This document shows, one piece after another, positions 63,407 to 64,000 of a stretch of 64,000 nucleotides of DNA. The stretch's first letter is position 1. Every line of letters starts with the position of its first letter. The stretch is from Desertibacillus haloalkaliphilus. Its GTDB lineage: Bacteria; Bacillota; Bacilli; Bacillales; KJ1-10-99. Where the stretch lies: NCBI RefSeq assembly GCF_019039105.1, contig NZ_JAHPIV010000003.1:198190-262189 (forward strand), given 5' to 3'. Below the pieces are notes generated by a model that was not told where the DNA came from, did not search any database, and saw nothing but the letters and a program-made list of their open reading frames with translations. The position numbers and the translations under genes were made by a program.

Positions 63407-64000
63407 TCACCCTGATAATGTGTTTGATTGGTTTTGGTCTTGATATGGGTTTCTTTTTTCGACTTCTCGGTACGGTACTTTCTTTGGTGCTGCTCCGAAA
63501 ATCATCCATGAGCCTTTAACGTATTTTAATGTTAAACCTACGACGATCCATGAGATGAATAGTGCGGCTAAAAATCCACCAACAATCCAAGCGTGATAGA
63601 TGATTGGGTTTCCGCTTACCTCCATGCGACGGTAATAGAAGAGTACGAGTGGATGGAACAAATACACACCAAACGATGCTACTCCTAAGTGAATCATCGC
63701 ATTAACGATACGTGCGGACCATTTTTCATAGATCCAATACGATAGCTGCATGAGCACGAGTGCTGAAGTGATCGTATGAACATTCCATAATCCCGTATAG
63801 AGCCTTGAATCTGCCCATAAACCAGTCGTTCGTGTCCAATAATAGAGATAGACGTGGGCAAGTCCGGCCCCAATCCAAACGATCCAGAGTAGAACCCAGA
63901 ACAAGCCTTTCTTTGTCATAAAGTTTTCCTTCTTCACTTTCAGCCAGTCAATCGCTGTGTTGTAATGAATGCCAAGGAATGCCCCTAGGAAGTAGTAAGA
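63407..64000 (-). CDS. Acyltransferase-3 family membrane protein, C-terminal part
   Basis: The frame continues to the right edge, so the N-terminus with the catalytic His is outside. The visible ~197 residues begin SYYFLGAFLGIHYNTAIDWL and hold four membrane segments (for example GLFWVLLWIVWIGAGLAHVY, GVYLFHPLVLFYY and GGFLAALFISWIVVGLTL). A basic cytoplasmic tail ends the protein. FLGA and GVYLFHP are typical of acyltransferase-3/OafA-like enzymes, which O-acylate surface polysaccharides or peptidoglycan. The GTG at 63937 is not the true start. Confidence 0.8.
   Translation of the reverse strand, partial: SYYFLGAFLGIHYNTAIDWLKVKKENFMTKKGLFWVLLWIVWIGAGLAHVYLYYWTRTTGLWADSRLYTGLWNVHTITSALVLMQLSYWIYEKWSARIVNAMIHLGVASFGVYLFHPLVLFYYRRMEVSGNPIIYHAWIVGGFLAALFISWIVVGLTLKYVKGSWMIFGAAPKKVPYREVEKRNPYQDQNQSNTLSG

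Overview
The window reads as a chromosomal segment of a low-GC Gram-positive, most likely an alkaliphilic or haloalkaliphilic member of the Bacillaceae. This is inferred from Bacillus-type ribosome binding sites and promoters, SLH-domain S-layer proteins, very acidic exported proteins (rich in Asp and Glu), and families typical of Bacilli (NlpC/P60, YkuD, CtpA-like S41, YcdB/YcdC). No rRNA, tRNA or CRISPR array was seen, so the species cannot be fixed from this sequence.

Almost every gene encodes an exported cell-surface protein. The left third (1-24.4 kb) is an S-layer/SLH region. It holds the 3' end of an SLH-anchored subtilisin-like protease, an NlpC/P60-SLH endopeptidase, a 1345-aa S-layer protein behind a near-consensus sigma-A promoter, a decayed ISL3-family insertion sequence, a short two-SLH remnant, a 1783-aa SLH protein, an SLH-anchored multicopper oxidase followed by an SLH protein with four histidine-containing repeats, and a YcdB/YcdC-SLH protein. 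Small genes between 19.4 and 26.8 kb (lipoprotein, sigma factor, CxxCxGxG protein, two paralogous membrane-anchored proteins) are interspersed with palindromic GGTGCCTGGCACC and GGGGTCTGACCCC repeats that cluster at gene 3' ends.

The middle (27-50 kb) runs entirely on the + strand: an S41 protease, a 2666-aa fibronectin-III protein, an operon of CHASE2 adenylate cyclase, FecR-domain protein and NHL-propeller protein, and then four proteins joined to copper-amine-oxidase-N-like 'stalk' domains (DUF6612-like, CAP/SCP, L,D-transpeptidase, polysaccharide deacetylase). Together these look like a surface-sensing and wall-remodelling set.

The right part (50-64 kb) has a TolC-like gene, an RND efflux operon (lipoprotein adaptor, RND pump, TetR regulator) with a TetR-type operator, another stalk protein, a second major SLH/S-layer protein, three tandem copies of a structured intergenic repeat, a small stalk protein and the C-terminal part of an acyltransferase-3 protein. 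The most unusual signals are the His-repeat SLH protein next to the multicopper oxidase, the cyclase with a class IIIb-type active site, the TolC/RND set in a monoderm, the structured intergenic repeat with apparent covariation, and the 3'-end-targeted palindromic repeats that now form the C-termini of a sigma factor and a membrane protein.
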